This document shows, in pieces, positions 8,151-15,157 of a stretch of 26,370 bases of DNA. Both the position numbers and the translations under genes were made by a program. The stretch's first letter is position 1; each line of letters opens with the position of its first letter. The notes beneath the pieces are model-generated. The model worked only from the letters and a program-made list of their open reading frames with translations. It searched no databases and had not been told where the DNA came from. The stretch spans positions 1-26,370 of the IMG/VR virus record IMGVR_UViG_3300046492_000277; one strand, given 5' to 3'. The stretch comes from a virus.

Positions 8151-8605
8151 TTACCCGTTCATCGCGAGAGAGATGCCGTTAGCTACGGCGATCTCCGTGC
8201 GTCTCCAGAATTCGTCCTCCAGCCATTTGGCCGTGCCCATCGCTTCAATCGTGGGCTCGGCGCCAGGTAGCCAGCGGTTCGTCAGGGCCACGAGTTGGCC
8301 CAGTCCGTTTTCGGTCAGGCGCTCAGCGTGGTCGAGCGCTTTTTTACGATCACCTCGACCTTCGGGCCGTACTCTTCAAGCAATGCGCCAGCGAGCTGCA
8401 TCACCATCACCGGGTTACCCAGCAGCGGTTTCAAGGTCGCGCGTTCTTCCTGCTTCACGGTGGTCATCAGCAGGTTGTTGCCTGGAGCGACTTTGTTGGT
8501 CGTGGTGATGGCGTTGAAGTACTTGGTGACGTCCGCCGGGGTCAGGGTGAACGTGAATTCCTGTTCGCCGATTTCCAGGGTGATTTCTGCGTTTTGCTCG
8601 TTCAT
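8151..8605 (-). CDS. Tail assembly chaperone, -1 frameshift fusion (gpE+E'-like)
   Basis: Predicted extended product: 89 residues from the ATG at 8603-8605, then a -1 shift at the A AAA AAG heptamer (8345 to 8339), then 62 residues in the -1 frame up to the TAA at 8151-8153. I translated the -1 frame by hand; it is open throughout. It reads ALDHAERLTENGLGQLVALT, then NRWLPGAEPTIEAMGTAKWL, then EDEFWRRTEIAVANGISLAM and NG. The frame ends 5 bases before the tape measure start, just where the long form of a tail chaperone pair should stop. P2 gpE/E' and lambda gpG/GT work this way: the long form bridges the tape measure and the tube subunits. The shift is predicted, not shown. Confidence 0.8.
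8315..8605 (-). CDS. Tail assembly chaperone, short form (gpE-like)
   Basis: The unshifted product has 96 residues. It begins MNEQNAEITLEIGEQEFTFT and ends VIVKKRSTTLSA. AGAGAG precedes the ATG; the longer in-frame extension to 8665 reads into the Rz gene and is not favoured. The protein is an acidic alpha/beta chaperone of the type annotated putative phage tail protein or tail assembly chaperone in P2-like phages (LTPADVTKYFNAITTTNKV, NPVMVMQLAGALLEEYGP). It lies between the lysis cassette and the tape measure gene. The last seven codons follow the slippery heptamer and are replaced in the fusion product. Confidence 0.85.
   Translation of the reverse strand: MNEQNAEITLEIGEQEFTFTLTPADVTKYFNAITTTNKVAPGNNLLMTTVKQEERATLKPLLGNPVMVMQLAGALLEEYGPKVEVIVKKRSTTLSA
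8319..8356 (-). promoter_or_regulatory. Programmed -1 ribosomal frameshift signal
   Basis: The slippery heptamer A AAA AAG occupies 8345 down to 8339 and is in the right phase (codons GTA AAA AAG). It is the same heptamer as in E. coli dnaX. GAGGTG (8356-8351) ends 5 bases upstream and could pair with 16S rRNA as a stimulator. A six-base stem (GCGCTC with GAGCGC, 8339-8319, nine-base loop) begins at the last base of the heptamer. That is closer than usual for a stimulatory hairpin, so the SD-like element is the more convincing stimulator. Confidence 0.78.
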
Positions 8606-8652
8606 GGGTAGCTCTCTGTTGAGGTTAAAAAGTGATTGCCCTGGTACGCCGG

Positions 8653-9108
8653 TTAACGCCGGCACACCTTGAGGACGTGTTGCTGCAAGCCCAGGATCAT
8701 TTGCTTGCTCAGGGCAAGCTGATCTCTGAGGGTGAAATAATCCGATCGAGCGTCAGTTGCGAGTTCGGCGGTGCCTGCATCAACCAGGCCGCCGGCGCCG
8801 GCGTGGGTGGGCACTGCGGCGGGACAGGTGGCTTTGATCCACAACCGCTGATTGCCATCGTCAACAGCACGGCGCAGGCCTTCGTTTTCAGTAAGTGCAT
8901 GGTTCAGTTCCGAGGTTCGTTCAAGATCGATGGCATCGCGCTCGGCCAGCATCTCGCCGCTGATTCGGGCTGCTTCACGTAGGCCATTCACTTCGGCGAG
9001 CGCGCTGTCGCGCTCATGGCGGGCGGTGTCGCGCTGACCTTCCAATAGGTCGAAACCGAACCAGGCCACCAGACACACCACCAGGAAAAACAAGGCATCA
9101 CGCGGCAT
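8653..9108 (-). CDS. i-spanin Rz
   Basis: A 151-residue inner-membrane spanin subunit. The ATG (9106-9108) overlaps the stop of the endolysin gene (TGATG). Residues 5-20 form one N-terminal membrane anchor (ALFFLVVCLVAWFGF). A long charged periplasmic coiled coil follows, about residues 24-85 (EGQRDTARHERDSALAEVNG, ERDAIDLERTSELNHALTEN), as in lambda Rz. The C-terminal part is a second short helical region. The gene carries the complete Rz1 gene in its +1 frame. Together with Rz1 it would fuse inner and outer membranes in the last step of lysis. Topology, position after the endolysin and the embedded partner make the call secure. Confidence 0.9.
   Translation of the reverse strand: MPRDALFFLVVCLVAWFGFDLLEGQRDTARHERDSALAEVNGLREAARISGEMLAERDAIDLERTSELNHALTENEGLRRAVDDGNQRLWIKATCPAAVPTHAGAGGLVDAGTAELATDARSDYFTLRDQLALSKQMILGLQQHVLKVCRR
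8709..8900 (-). CDS. o-spanin lipoprotein Rz1, nested within Rz
   Basis: A 63-residue ORF lying wholly inside Rz in the +1 frame. It starts MHLLKTKACAVLLTMAISGC. The basic start, short hydrophobic run and AISGC lipobox predict a lipoprotein signal with cleavage before Cys20. The mature part is proline-rich (GSKPPVPPQCPPTPAPAAW), the hallmark of Rz1 proteins. The mature protein would sit in the outer membrane and bind the C-terminus of Rz. The nested architecture is that of lambda, which excludes a chance reading frame for practical purposes. No clear independent ribosome site is seen. Confidence 0.88.
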   Translation of the reverse strand: MHLLKTKACAVLLTMAISGCGSKPPVPPQCPPTPAPAAWLMQAPPNSQLTLDRIISPSEISLP

Positions 9109-9641
9109 CACAAGCCCGCCTTGCAAAGATCCGCTTCCGCCAATCGCCGCGCATGCAGGCCCCGGACGAACTCTTTTTTGCCCTGGGCATTGGTGACAAA
9201 GGCCCACACGGGTGTCTTGCCATCGGGCGCCCAGGCCAGGGCCTTGCAGCCCTCGGCGATACGGCCGGCGTTGATCAGGCCCACGGCTCGACTGGCGCAG
9301 GTGCTGGGCACGCCGACGTTGTGCGAATGGCTGCTCAGGGCGTCGAATGTGTTCTGCCCCACCTGTTGATTGGTGATGCAGTCGGCGAGCTGCAGCTGTC
9401 CTTTCTGGATCACCAGTTGCTCGACCTGGTCGCATCGAGCGGGAGACCAGTAGTCACCGACCACGACAGGAAATGGGCTGGTGTAACGGGTGATGCCCAG
9501 GCACACGGTCGGCAGTCCACGGGCCAGCTTGTCCGCGTAAACGACGTTCTGGCCTTGGCCTTCCCAAGTGCCGAGGAACGCCACCAGGGAAGCGCTGGCC
9601 AGCGTGATGGTCCCGGCCAAGACCTTGCCGCGCAGACTCAT
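9108..9641 (-). CDS. SAR endolysin, GH24 lysozyme
   Basis: A 177-residue muramidase that cuts peptidoglycan. The start is the ATG at 9639-9641, in an ATGA overlap with the previous gene; a GTG nine bases upstream is the alternative. Residues 7-24 (VLAGTITLASASLVAFLG) are a weakly hydrophobic Ala/Ser/Gly-rich segment directly before the active site. That is the signal-arrest-release pattern of phage 21 R: the enzyme is exported by the host Sec system, held in the membrane and released when the membrane is depolarised. The likely catalytic residues are Glu27 (TWEG), Asp37 (VVYAD) and Thr45 (PTVCLG), with Cys47 as a possible disulfide residue. The E-D and D-T spacings are slightly longer than in T4 lysozyme. 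Further family motifs are ALSSHSHNVG and FVRGLHARRLAEADLC. Confidence 0.9.
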   Translation of the reverse strand: MSLRGKVLAGTITLASASLVAFLGTWEGQGQNVVYADKLARGLPTVCLGITRYTSPFPVVVGDYWSPARCDQVEQLVIQKGQLQLADCITNQQVGQNTFDALSSHSHNVGVPSTCASRAVGLINAGRIAEGCKALAWAPDGKTPVWAFVTNAQGKKEFVRGLHARRLAEADLCKAGL

Positions 9642-9955
9642 GGGAACCACGCTCGCAGTAGTGCCGGCACGATCATTTGTAGGGCGGCGCCGACCAACGT
9701 CAGGATGGTCAGCAGCTTGCCGACCTTTGAACCGATCACGTTGACCGCCACGGTCAGCGCACGCTGGCCGATGTTGAGTTCCGAAAGCTGGCCTGCCAGG
9801 TGTTCAAACTGTTGCTCCAGCTTGGTGACGCGTGTAGGCACGGTGCCGTGGCGCACCTCAATGTCACCCAACCGGTGTTCGATCACGGCCACTTGTCGTT
9901 CAAGCTGCCCAAGGCGTGCCGCGTCCGATACCGGCTCGACGAGTTGAGTTGTCAT
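9638..9955 (-). CDS. Holin-like coiled-coil membrane protein
   Basis: A 105-residue protein starting MTTQLVEPVSDAARLGQLER. The ATG overlaps the stop of the zinc-finger gene and the stop overlaps the ATG of the endolysin gene. Residues 12-65 are heptad-rich (LGQLERQVAVIEHRLGDIEV, VTKLEQQFEHLAGQLSELNI). Residues 80-103 form one C-terminal membrane helix (LLTILTLVGAALQMIVPALL), ending with RAWFP. This coiled coil plus single C-terminal helix resembles XhlA-type lysis proteins. Directly before the endolysin it is the best holin or pinholin candidate in the cassette, and a SAR endolysin needs only a depolarising pinholin. The function is inferred from topology and context. Confidence 0.7.
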   Translation of the reverse strand: MTTQLVEPVSDAARLGQLERQVAVIEHRLGDIEVRHGTVPTRVTKLEQQFEHLAGQLSELNIGQRALTVAVNVIGSKVGKLLTILTLVGAALQMIVPALLRAWFP

Positions 9956-10164
9956 CGGTGGTTACTCCGCTCGGAGATGGATTCGCAGGGTGTACAGCGC
10001 AGAATCCCGCCCAGGGCGCGGCGCAGTTCGGGGATTGGTTTTTCACAGTCCAGGCAATGAATGCGGCTTGGTCCCGAGGGGCGCGGCCGCGCACGTTGAG
10101 CCGTGATTGCGTGCTCGCGCTCCAGCAGCTCCAGCGCCGAGGCCTGTTCGAACCAATCCCCCAT
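9952..10164 (-). CDS. TraR/DksA-type C4 zinc-finger protein
   Basis: A 70-residue protein. The ATG (10162-10164) overlaps the stop of the tube gene (TAATG). The zinc finger reads C-x2-C, 17 residues, C-x2-C (HCLDCEKPIP to GILRCTPC). The preceding helix (ALELLEREHAITAQRARPRP) is typical of TraR/DksA-type proteins. Long DksA proteins enter the secondary channel of RNA polymerase, and F TraR does so alone with about this length. Many P2-like prophages carry one among their late genes. Because it sits between tail and lysis genes it should be made late, so a role in modulating host or late transcription is plausible but not shown. Confidence 0.85.
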   Translation of the reverse strand: MGDWFEQASALELLEREHAITAQRARPRPSGPSRIHCLDCEKPIPELRRALGGILRCTPCESISERSNHR

Positions 10165-10616
10165 TAGCGAAGCCCCTCGATCTCGGTAGCGTCGAGGTAT
10201 GGCACGCCGTTAATGCGGACGAAATCCGGGCTGGTGACCTCATACGGCACCTTGTGTTTGCTCTTTTCGCCGCCCTTCGGATCGATCCCCAGCAAGCTGG
10301 AAATCTTCACCTTGCAGCCGAAGGCCTCGACGCGCAGTTCCTCGTCTTCACCGGCCTTGGCGAAGAACACCACGTCAAACGGTTTCAGGGATCGGAAGCT
10401 GCCAGCGGATCGAGCAGCGTCGATCAGCAAGTTAAAGTTGGTGGTATCCAGTTCGAATTCGCCGGCAGCGGCGACATCGCCATCCACGAAGCCATCCGGC
10501 ACGCCCCGGGTTTGCGCCACCGCCGAGTTGTCGGTGATGTCCAGGGTGCAGTTCTCGACGTGCAGCGACAGGTCGCCCAGGCTCACGTCAAAGTTCTTGC
10601 CGCCAATCTTTGCCAT
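10164..10616 (-). CDS. Tail tube protein (FII role; DUF2597 type)
   Basis: A 150-residue protein starting MAKIGGKNFDVSLGDLSLHV. It has the look of a contractile tail inner tube: beta-rich, with N-terminal strands, a GVPDGFVDGDVAAAGEFELD loop and strands such as DVVFFAKAGEDEELRVEAFG. I recall the family as DUF2597 of K139-like phages. It lies six bases after the sheath gene, the invariable sheath-tube order. It should stack as hexamers inside the sheath and form the DNA channel. Its stop overlaps the ATG of the zinc-finger gene. Confidence 0.85.
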   Translation of the reverse strand: MAKIGGKNFDVSLGDLSLHVENCTLDITDNSAVAQTRGVPDGFVDGDVAAAGEFELDTTNFNLLIDAARSAGSFRSLKPFDVVFFAKAGEDEELRVEAFGCKVKISSLLGIDPKGGEKSKHKVPYEVTSPDFVRINGVPYLDATEIEGLR

Positions 10617-10622
10617 AGGGCG

Positions 10623-11738
10623 TTACTCCGTTTTGTCGGTGGAAAGATCCAGGGCGATGTTTGCCTGGAGGTCTTTCGGGCAGTTGAGGGGTTTGAGCTT
10701 GATGTAGGCCACGACCTTGGTTTTGCTGAGCCAGTTCAGCACCAGGTCACCGTCTTTCGGCGTCTCGATGTCGCCGGGGAACACTTCACCGTTAAAGGTG
10801 GTGGACTTGGCCATGGCACGCAGGGGCGCCATCAGTTGGTTGGTGTTGACCGCCATGCTGTTGGGCGTGCTGTTCAGGCGGCGATCGGCCACACGGCGGA
10901 TCAGCAGCACACGGACCTGGCGCGCCGCCTTGTCGGTGATGCGCAGGTATTCAACAACCTGGAAGTCACTTCCTGGGGCGTCCAACATGTTGCCGTCGCC
11001 CCAGTACACGCCCGGGTAATCGGGATAGGTCTGCGAAACCGAGAGTCGTGCCCGGTCCAGCTCACTGCGCACGGCTGACGGCAAGGGCAGCTTGTCGGTA
11101 TCGATTGGCACGGGGCCAAGGCCGAGAACGGCACCGGTTGCGACGCGCATCGGACTGTCAGCAATGCTCACCGACGCATTCGCCAGGCGACCGGCCAAAA
11201 CGCCCAGGTCATTGCCGTGCAGTTGCGGCACGACCAGGACACGCGGCGCTGCCAGACCAGACACCAGCTCCTTTTGATCGCTCACGTACTGCGCCCAGGT
11301 CTGTTCGGCAGTGATGCCGGCAGTGGACGCCATCACAAACACACGCCGGCCGTAGGTGTTGTTCAGCGCAATAGCCGCGTCATGCATGGCCGACAGCTCA
11401 GCGGCAGTTGCCACCGGCTTGGTAATCACCACCGCTTCGACTGAAAACCCCGAATGCTGGGCTTTTTCCAATGCGTCGGCCCAGTCGCCTTCGGCGCCGA
11501 TCGGAGCCGCCACACAGGCCCAGCGCTGGCCACCGTTGAGACGAGCGGCGGTGATTTGGGTTTTCAGATCGCTGGGTGCTACGCCCAGGGTATTGTCCAG
11601 ATCGCTGTCGGTGTTTAGCGGGATGAACTGGCCGACGTTTTTGGACGCCGGACCGATGATAAGGAAGTAGCGTTCAATCTCTGTCACGGCACCTTGGCCC
11701 AGATTGAGATTGTCGACGGTGACTTGACCGAGTGCCAT
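10623..11738 (-). CDS. Contractile tail sheath protein (FI role; DUF2586 type)
   Basis: A 371-residue sheath subunit starting MALGQVTVDNLNLGQGAVTE. It is close in size to P2 FI (396 residues) but of the DUF2586 branch found in K139-like phages. Typical sheath segments are the early strand YFLIIGPASKN, the sheath core (WACVAAPIGAEGDWADALEK, VFVMASTAGITAEQTWAQYV), the YPGVYWGDGNMLD motif and the late FQVVEYLRITDKAARQVR. The C-terminal domain (GDLVLNWLSKTKVVAYIKLK) should contact the tube and neighbouring subunits. The following tube gene confirms the identity. Confidence 0.88.
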   Translation of the reverse strand: MALGQVTVDNLNLGQGAVTEIERYFLIIGPASKNVGQFIPLNTDSDLDNTLGVAPSDLKTQITAARLNGGQRWACVAAPIGAEGDWADALEKAQHSGFSVEAVVITKPVATAAELSAMHDAAIALNNTYGRRVFVMASTAGITAEQTWAQYVSDQKELVSGLAAPRVLVVPQLHGNDLGVLAGRLANASVSIADSPMRVATGAVLGLGPVPIDTDKLPLPSAVRSELDRARLSVSQTYPDYPGVYWGDGNMLDAPGSDFQVVEYLRITDKAARQVRVLLIRRVADRRLNSTPNSMAVNTNQLMAPLRAMAKSTTFNGEVFPGDIETPKDGDLVLNWLSKTKVVAYIKLKPLNCPKDLQANIALDLSTDKTE

Positions 11739-11749
11739 GCAGTGCCTCG

Positions 11750-12433
11750 TTAGCGGGGTGAATGTAGGATTTGTTGCAACACCTGGTTAATCAGCAGGCT
11801 GGTGTCGCGGTCGGTGTTGACGCCGATGAACTGGCGTTTTGGCAACGTGATTTCCCAGCTCTGTGCGCTGCTGGATTCACTGCGTTCGTCGTCCAGGATG
11901 CGGATCAGCAGACCCGCCTTGGCGTAGTTCACATGCTCTTGAATCCATGCCACAGACGGCCGGGTCAGGGTCTTTTTCCCCGCCTGGCGCACACGAAAAC
12001 CCAACCGGCGCAGGCGTTTGGCTTGCTTGTCGGTGGCAGCCAGGCCGGGCGGTGTCTTATTCCAGCGCTTCATCTGTGCGGCGGTACGGCGCTCGCTGAC
12101 GCCGTGGTGTTGCTGCGCGGCGACCCAACGAGTGAGGGCGTTTTTCCAGCCCAGCTCCGCTTCGTCAGCGCTGACACGGGTGACCACCATCAGCTTGGCC
12201 AGGCCGGCTTCCATCTTCTTTTTGCCCTTGCCTGATCCCTTGCGATTCTCGAAAGGCGAGCCGTCCAGGTTCTGCTGATCGCGCACACGGCGGCGGCTCA
12301 TCGTCCGTACACGTTTGGTGACGTTGTTCAGCAGGCGCCGGCGCAGTTGCGGCGGCAGGCTGAGCAGCGCCAGTTGCGCATCCACGGCCAAATGACCGCG
12401 AGCGTCGAGTTCGAAAGTGCTACGCCCCGCCAT
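11750..12433 (-). CDS. S: Tail completion/virion morphogenesis protein S
   Basis: A 227-residue basic protein of the P2 gpS family (Phage_tail_S). It starts MAGRSTFELDARGHLAVDAQ and overlaps the 3' end of gene R by 14 bases. Conserved-looking segments are LPPQLRRRLLNNVTKRVRTM, RRRVRDQQNLDGSPFENRKG (the QN-DGSP-motif is characteristic), VAWIQEHVNYAKAGLLIRIL and the C-terminal PKRQFIGVN. gpS works with gpR in completing the tail end and joining tail to head. It is longer than P2 gpS (150 residues), mainly through central basic insertions with RRLGFRVRQAGKKTLTRP. The order L-R-S is as expected. Confidence 0.85.
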   Translation of the reverse strand: MAGRSTFELDARGHLAVDAQLALLSLPPQLRRRLLNNVTKRVRTMSRRRVRDQQNLDGSPFENRKGSGKGKKKMEAGLAKLMVVTRVSADEAELGWKNALTRWVAAQQHHGVSERRTAAQMKRWNKTPPGLAATDKQAKRLRRLGFRVRQAGKKTLTRPSVAWIQEHVNYAKAGLLIRILDDERSESSSAQSWEITLPKRQFIGVNTDRDTSLLINQVLQQILHSPR

Positions 12434-12872
12434 TGGCGGTCACCTCGCCGCGTTCAGCGACCCACAGATCGAACGGGACGAAAGCCCAGGTCTTGCCGTG
12501 GGCCTCGATCTCGCCGGCAGGGTCTTCGGCCAGGTACTGCGGTTCGACGAATTCCAGGGTGATGTCCACGTCGAACAGATCGTTATCCAGCGGTTCAACG
12601 GCGAACAGCGGCGCCGGCAATTCGTGGCGATCGCGGTTGGTGTCGTGGTTTTCCAGCCAACTGCCGACCAGGGCCATCAGCCGCCCCGGATGGTCGGCGA
12701 AGCGCTCCAGCACGATGGCGGCGCGATAACGCATGTCGGCCATGTGCATGCCATCCACGTCGGGCTTCCAGATCAGTTCGAGCGTGACCTGTTCGGTCCA
12801 GCTGTCGAGCTGCTCGGCGGGCACCAGTTGGCGTTCCAACAGGTAGCGGGTCAGTGTCTGGAGTTTGATCAC
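12420..12872 (-). CDS. R: Tail completion protein R
   Basis: A 150-residue protein of the P2 gpR family. It starts from GTG 12870-12872 (MIKLQTLTRYLLERQLVPAE) in a GTGA overlap with gene L. The N-terminal LTRYLLERQLV and the central YRAAIVLERFADHPGRLMALVGSWLENHD are the parts I recognise. The C-terminus is beta-rich and ends in AERGEVTANGGA. gpR terminates the tail tube on the head side with gpS. The length is close to P2 gpR (155 residues). Neighbours L and S support the assignment. Confidence 0.85.
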   Translation of the reverse strand: MIKLQTLTRYLLERQLVPAEQLDSWTEQVTLELIWKPDVDGMHMADMRYRAAIVLERFADHPGRLMALVGSWLENHDTNRDRHELPAPLFAVEPLDNDLFDVDITLEFVEPQYLAEDPAGEIEAHGKTWAFVPFDLWVAERGEVTANGGA

Positions 12873-13333
12873 AGCAGCGCCGCCGTGATGCGGCCACGGC
12901 CCTGCAATGAACGAACGGCCTGCTGGCTGAATTCCAGGAACGTTTCGCCGCGTTCGGGTGCTTCCTTGCCGGTGTTTTCCGCGCTGTCACGGCGGGTCAC
13001 GGTGGCGAACTGCGTCAGTAAACTGGCCTTGGCCCGGCAATACACGGCGCGCTTGTACGTTGCTGCGTGAAATGTGCGCTCCGGTAGCACCATAGGGTCA
13101 GCAGATTCCACGCTGGTGATGCCCACGTTCTGCCATTGGCCTTTGCGCTTGGCCAGGTCGCGATTGACCTCGATCATCGCGGTGCTCAAGTCAGTGACCA
13201 GCATGTCTACCAGGTACTCCGCCGGCAGGCGGTAACCCTTCTGAAACTCGGCCACGGAGAGGTTCGGCCAAAAGCCGTCGTTCTCTATCGCACGTTCCAC
13301 AAAGGTGGTGGGTTTCCCGGAAAAGCTGCTCAT
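12869..13333 (-). CDS. L: Head completion protein L
   Basis: A 154-residue protein of the P2 gpL family. It starts at ATG 13331-13333 (MSSFSGKPTTFVERAIENDG). The motif set IENDGFWPNLSVAEFQKGYRLP, VTDLSTAMIEVNRDLA and the late FAT-TRRDSAE segment fit gpL, which completes DNA-filled heads and binds the portal. The length is close to P2 gpL (169 residues). The ribosome site is weak. It is preceded by the only gap longer than 50 bases in the late operon downstream of gene O, so an internal promoter or processing site may lie there. Confidence 0.85.
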   Translation of the reverse strand: MSSFSGKPTTFVERAIENDGFWPNLSVAEFQKGYRLPAEYLVDMLVTDLSTAMIEVNRDLAKRKGQWQNVGITSVESADPMVLPERTFHAATYKRAVYCRAKASLLTQFATVTRRDSAENTGKEAPERGETFLEFSQQAVRSLQGRGRITAALL

Positions 13334-13360
13334 TGCTGGCCACTCAAATAGGGGCGGGAA

Positions 13361-13409
13361 AACTGTGTCAGTGGGTCATGCCCTAAAGGGTTGGCTCACA
13401 TCCACAGTT
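13361..13409. repeat. Inverted repeat in the M-L intergenic gap
   Basis: The 97-base gap between genes M and L holds AACTGTG at 13361-13367 and its exact complement CACAGTT at 13403-13409. Inside lies the near-palindrome CCCTAAAGGG (13381-13390). There is no T-rich tail, so it is not an ordinary terminator. It may be an operator, an mRNA processing structure or chance. Confidence 0.4.
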
Positions 13410-13430
13410 TCTCGCCGGGGGGGTAGTCGG

Positions 13431-14135
13431 TTATTCGGCGGCTTTGGTGGCCAGTTCTTTTGCCAGCGCTTTGCGAGCGCCTTCCAGGCGCGTGCCCACA
13501 CCGGCGCCGGGATGCAATTCAGTGGCACGTTCAAAGTGGGTGATGGCTTTCGCCCATTCCTTGGCGTCGAGCGCTCGGATGCCAATCAACTTGTGGTACT
13601 TGGCCGGGATCTGTTCGGTCAGATCCCATTCACCATCCACGAAGGGCAACATGTCGCTCAGGTACGGTTCGGGGCTGCGACCGCACTTCTGCTCGTTTTC
13701 GGCCCACTCAATCACCGCATCGCCAACGAAGGTCGGGATGTCACGCTTGAAGCGCTCCGGCATCGGCTGCCCTTGCTCGATGGCGAACATCGCCACTTCA
13801 AGGCCCAATTCGAACTGCTCGGTGTCGAACAGCCAGACCATGACCTGCATCAGCACCAGGTTCGGGTGATTCAGCCCGGAATCGCGGTAGCGCTCGACGT
13901 AGTCCATGTATTTGGGCAGCAGTTCTTCGCGTTTGAGCTGCTGACGGCTGGCGAGGTTGTTCATGTCGCTGAGGCGTTCCAGGTCGATCGCCAGCGCGCC
14001 TTCCATCAGCTTGAGGTGCTTTTGCGCATTGGCTGGACTGGCCAGGGCAGTGCTGGAGCTGTAAGGCTCGACCGTTGCCACTGCCGCCGGGCCTAGCGCG
14101 AGAACACGCCGCTTATGGGCCAGGGCGATGCTCAC
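13431..14135 (-). CDS. M: Terminase small subunit M
   Basis: A 234-residue protein of the P2 gpM family. It starts from GTG 14133-14135 in a GTGA overlap with capsid gene N. The sequence from MSIALAHKRRVLALGPAAVA through HLKLMEGALAIDLERLSDMN, RKREELLPKYMDYVERYR-type helices and HPNLVLMQVMVWLFDTEQFE matches gpM, which binds cos DNA and guides the large subunit. The C-terminus has a TPR-like pair of helices (YHKLIGIRALDAKEWAKAIT, FERATELHPGAGVGTRLEGA), usual for this family. The length is close to P2 gpM (247 residues). Confidence 0.9.
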   Translation of the reverse strand: MSIALAHKRRVLALGPAAVATVEPYSSSTALASPANAQKHLKLMEGALAIDLERLSDMNNLASRQQLKREELLPKYMDYVERYRDSGLNHPNLVLMQVMVWLFDTEQFELGLEVAMFAIEQGQPMPERFKRDIPTFVGDAVIEWAENEQKCGRSPEPYLSDMLPFVDGEWDLTEQIPAKYHKLIGIRALDAKEWAKAITHFERATELHPGAGVGTRLEGARKALAKELATKAAE

Positions 14136-15157
14136 GGCAGCAGCTCCAGGTTGCCGGCTTCGATGGCCGCGAATTTCTCCAGTTGCTCGATCACGTAGCC
14201 CTCGTTACGGCCGTTGTAATCTTCGACGCGGGAGCGCTTCGGGTTTTCGATCAGGTGACGGCGCCAGCTGCTGTCCTGGAAGTACAGCGACAGGTTGTCC
14301 CAACTGGTGACCACCACACCGGTGGCCGGAAAGTGCGGAATCACGAAGGACGGCAAACCGCCATAGGTTGCGATCACCTGGGCGCCCTCAATGCGCTCTT
14401 TCTCGGTCGGGGTGTCGCCTTGCTTGGCGTACAGTTTGCCCTTGTCGCAGGCCAACAGGTCGCTGCCGATGATCGCGATCAGGTCGCCGGCATCACGGAA
14501 CACCGGGTCAATCATCTGCTTGACGTCATGCACCAGGGCGTCAAGGTTGGCGTAGTCGCCACCGGCGCCAAGGGTGATTTTTCCAGCGGCTTTACCTTCC
14601 TTGAGTACCTGGGCCGGAATCTGCTCGCGAGCGAGTTGCAGCCAGCCCTTATTCACGTCTTCCAGCATTGGGTGCGCGACGATATCGGTCTGCGGCGCCG
14701 CGTGGGTGCCGTGCCAACCGATCATGATTCGGTCCAGGGCGATCTGACGTTGCACGGCCGCGCTGTAGCGATCGGCAAAGTCGGGGAACTTGGCCCAGCT
14801 ATCGATCTTGGCGAACGACAGGCCCACGTCGGACTCCGTGTGGAACAGCTCATAGTCCAAACCGGACAGGTCGCTGAAATCCTTGGCTTCACGGTCCGTG
14901 GTTTTGGTGTTGGTGCGGCTGGACACTGGGCCGGTCACGCCGATCATCACCTTTTGGCCTTTGATTTCACTGACCGGCACCACGTTGATGCGACTCAAAA
15001 AGTCGGATTTCTCGGTGATTTTGTCGTTCAGTTCCTGGGCAATGCTCGGCTCGACGGCGAACTGGCGGGACGCGTCCTGGATGTTGTACGTCTCAGCCAG
15101 ATCGTCCTGCATGAGGGCGAACTGTTCCTGGGCGTGACTGCTGAGAGACTTGCTCAT
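14132..15157 (-). CDS. N: Major capsid protein N
   Basis: A 341-residue HK97-fold capsid protein of the P2 gpN family. It starts at ATG 15155-15157 directly after the stop of gene O (TAAATG). Recognisable parts are LNDKITEKSDFLSRINVVPV, EIKGQKVMIGVTGPVSSRTN (a strong P2 N signature), MIGWHGTHAAPQTD, EDVNKGWLQLAREQIPAQVL, LIAIIGSDLLACDKGKLYAK and GGLPSFVIPHFPATGVVVTS. P2 N is trimmed at its N-terminus by the gpO protease, and the short N-terminal helix here could be removed the same way. The length (357 residues in P2) and gene order are normal. Confidence 0.95.
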   Translation of the reverse strand: MSKSLSSHAQEQFALMQDDLAETYNIQDASRQFAVEPSIAQELNDKITEKSDFLSRINVVPVSEIKGQKVMIGVTGPVSSRTNTKTTDREAKDFSDLSGLDYELFHTESDVGLSFAKIDSWAKFPDFADRYSAAVQRQIALDRIMIGWHGTHAAPQTDIVAHPMLEDVNKGWLQLAREQIPAQVLKEGKAAGKITLGAGGDYANLDALVHDVKQMIDPVFRDAGDLIAIIGSDLLACDKGKLYAKQGDTPTEKERIEGAQVIATYGGLPSFVIPHFPATGVVVTSWDNLSLYFQDSSWRRHLIENPKRSRVEDYNGRNEGYVIEQLEKFAAIEAGNLELLP

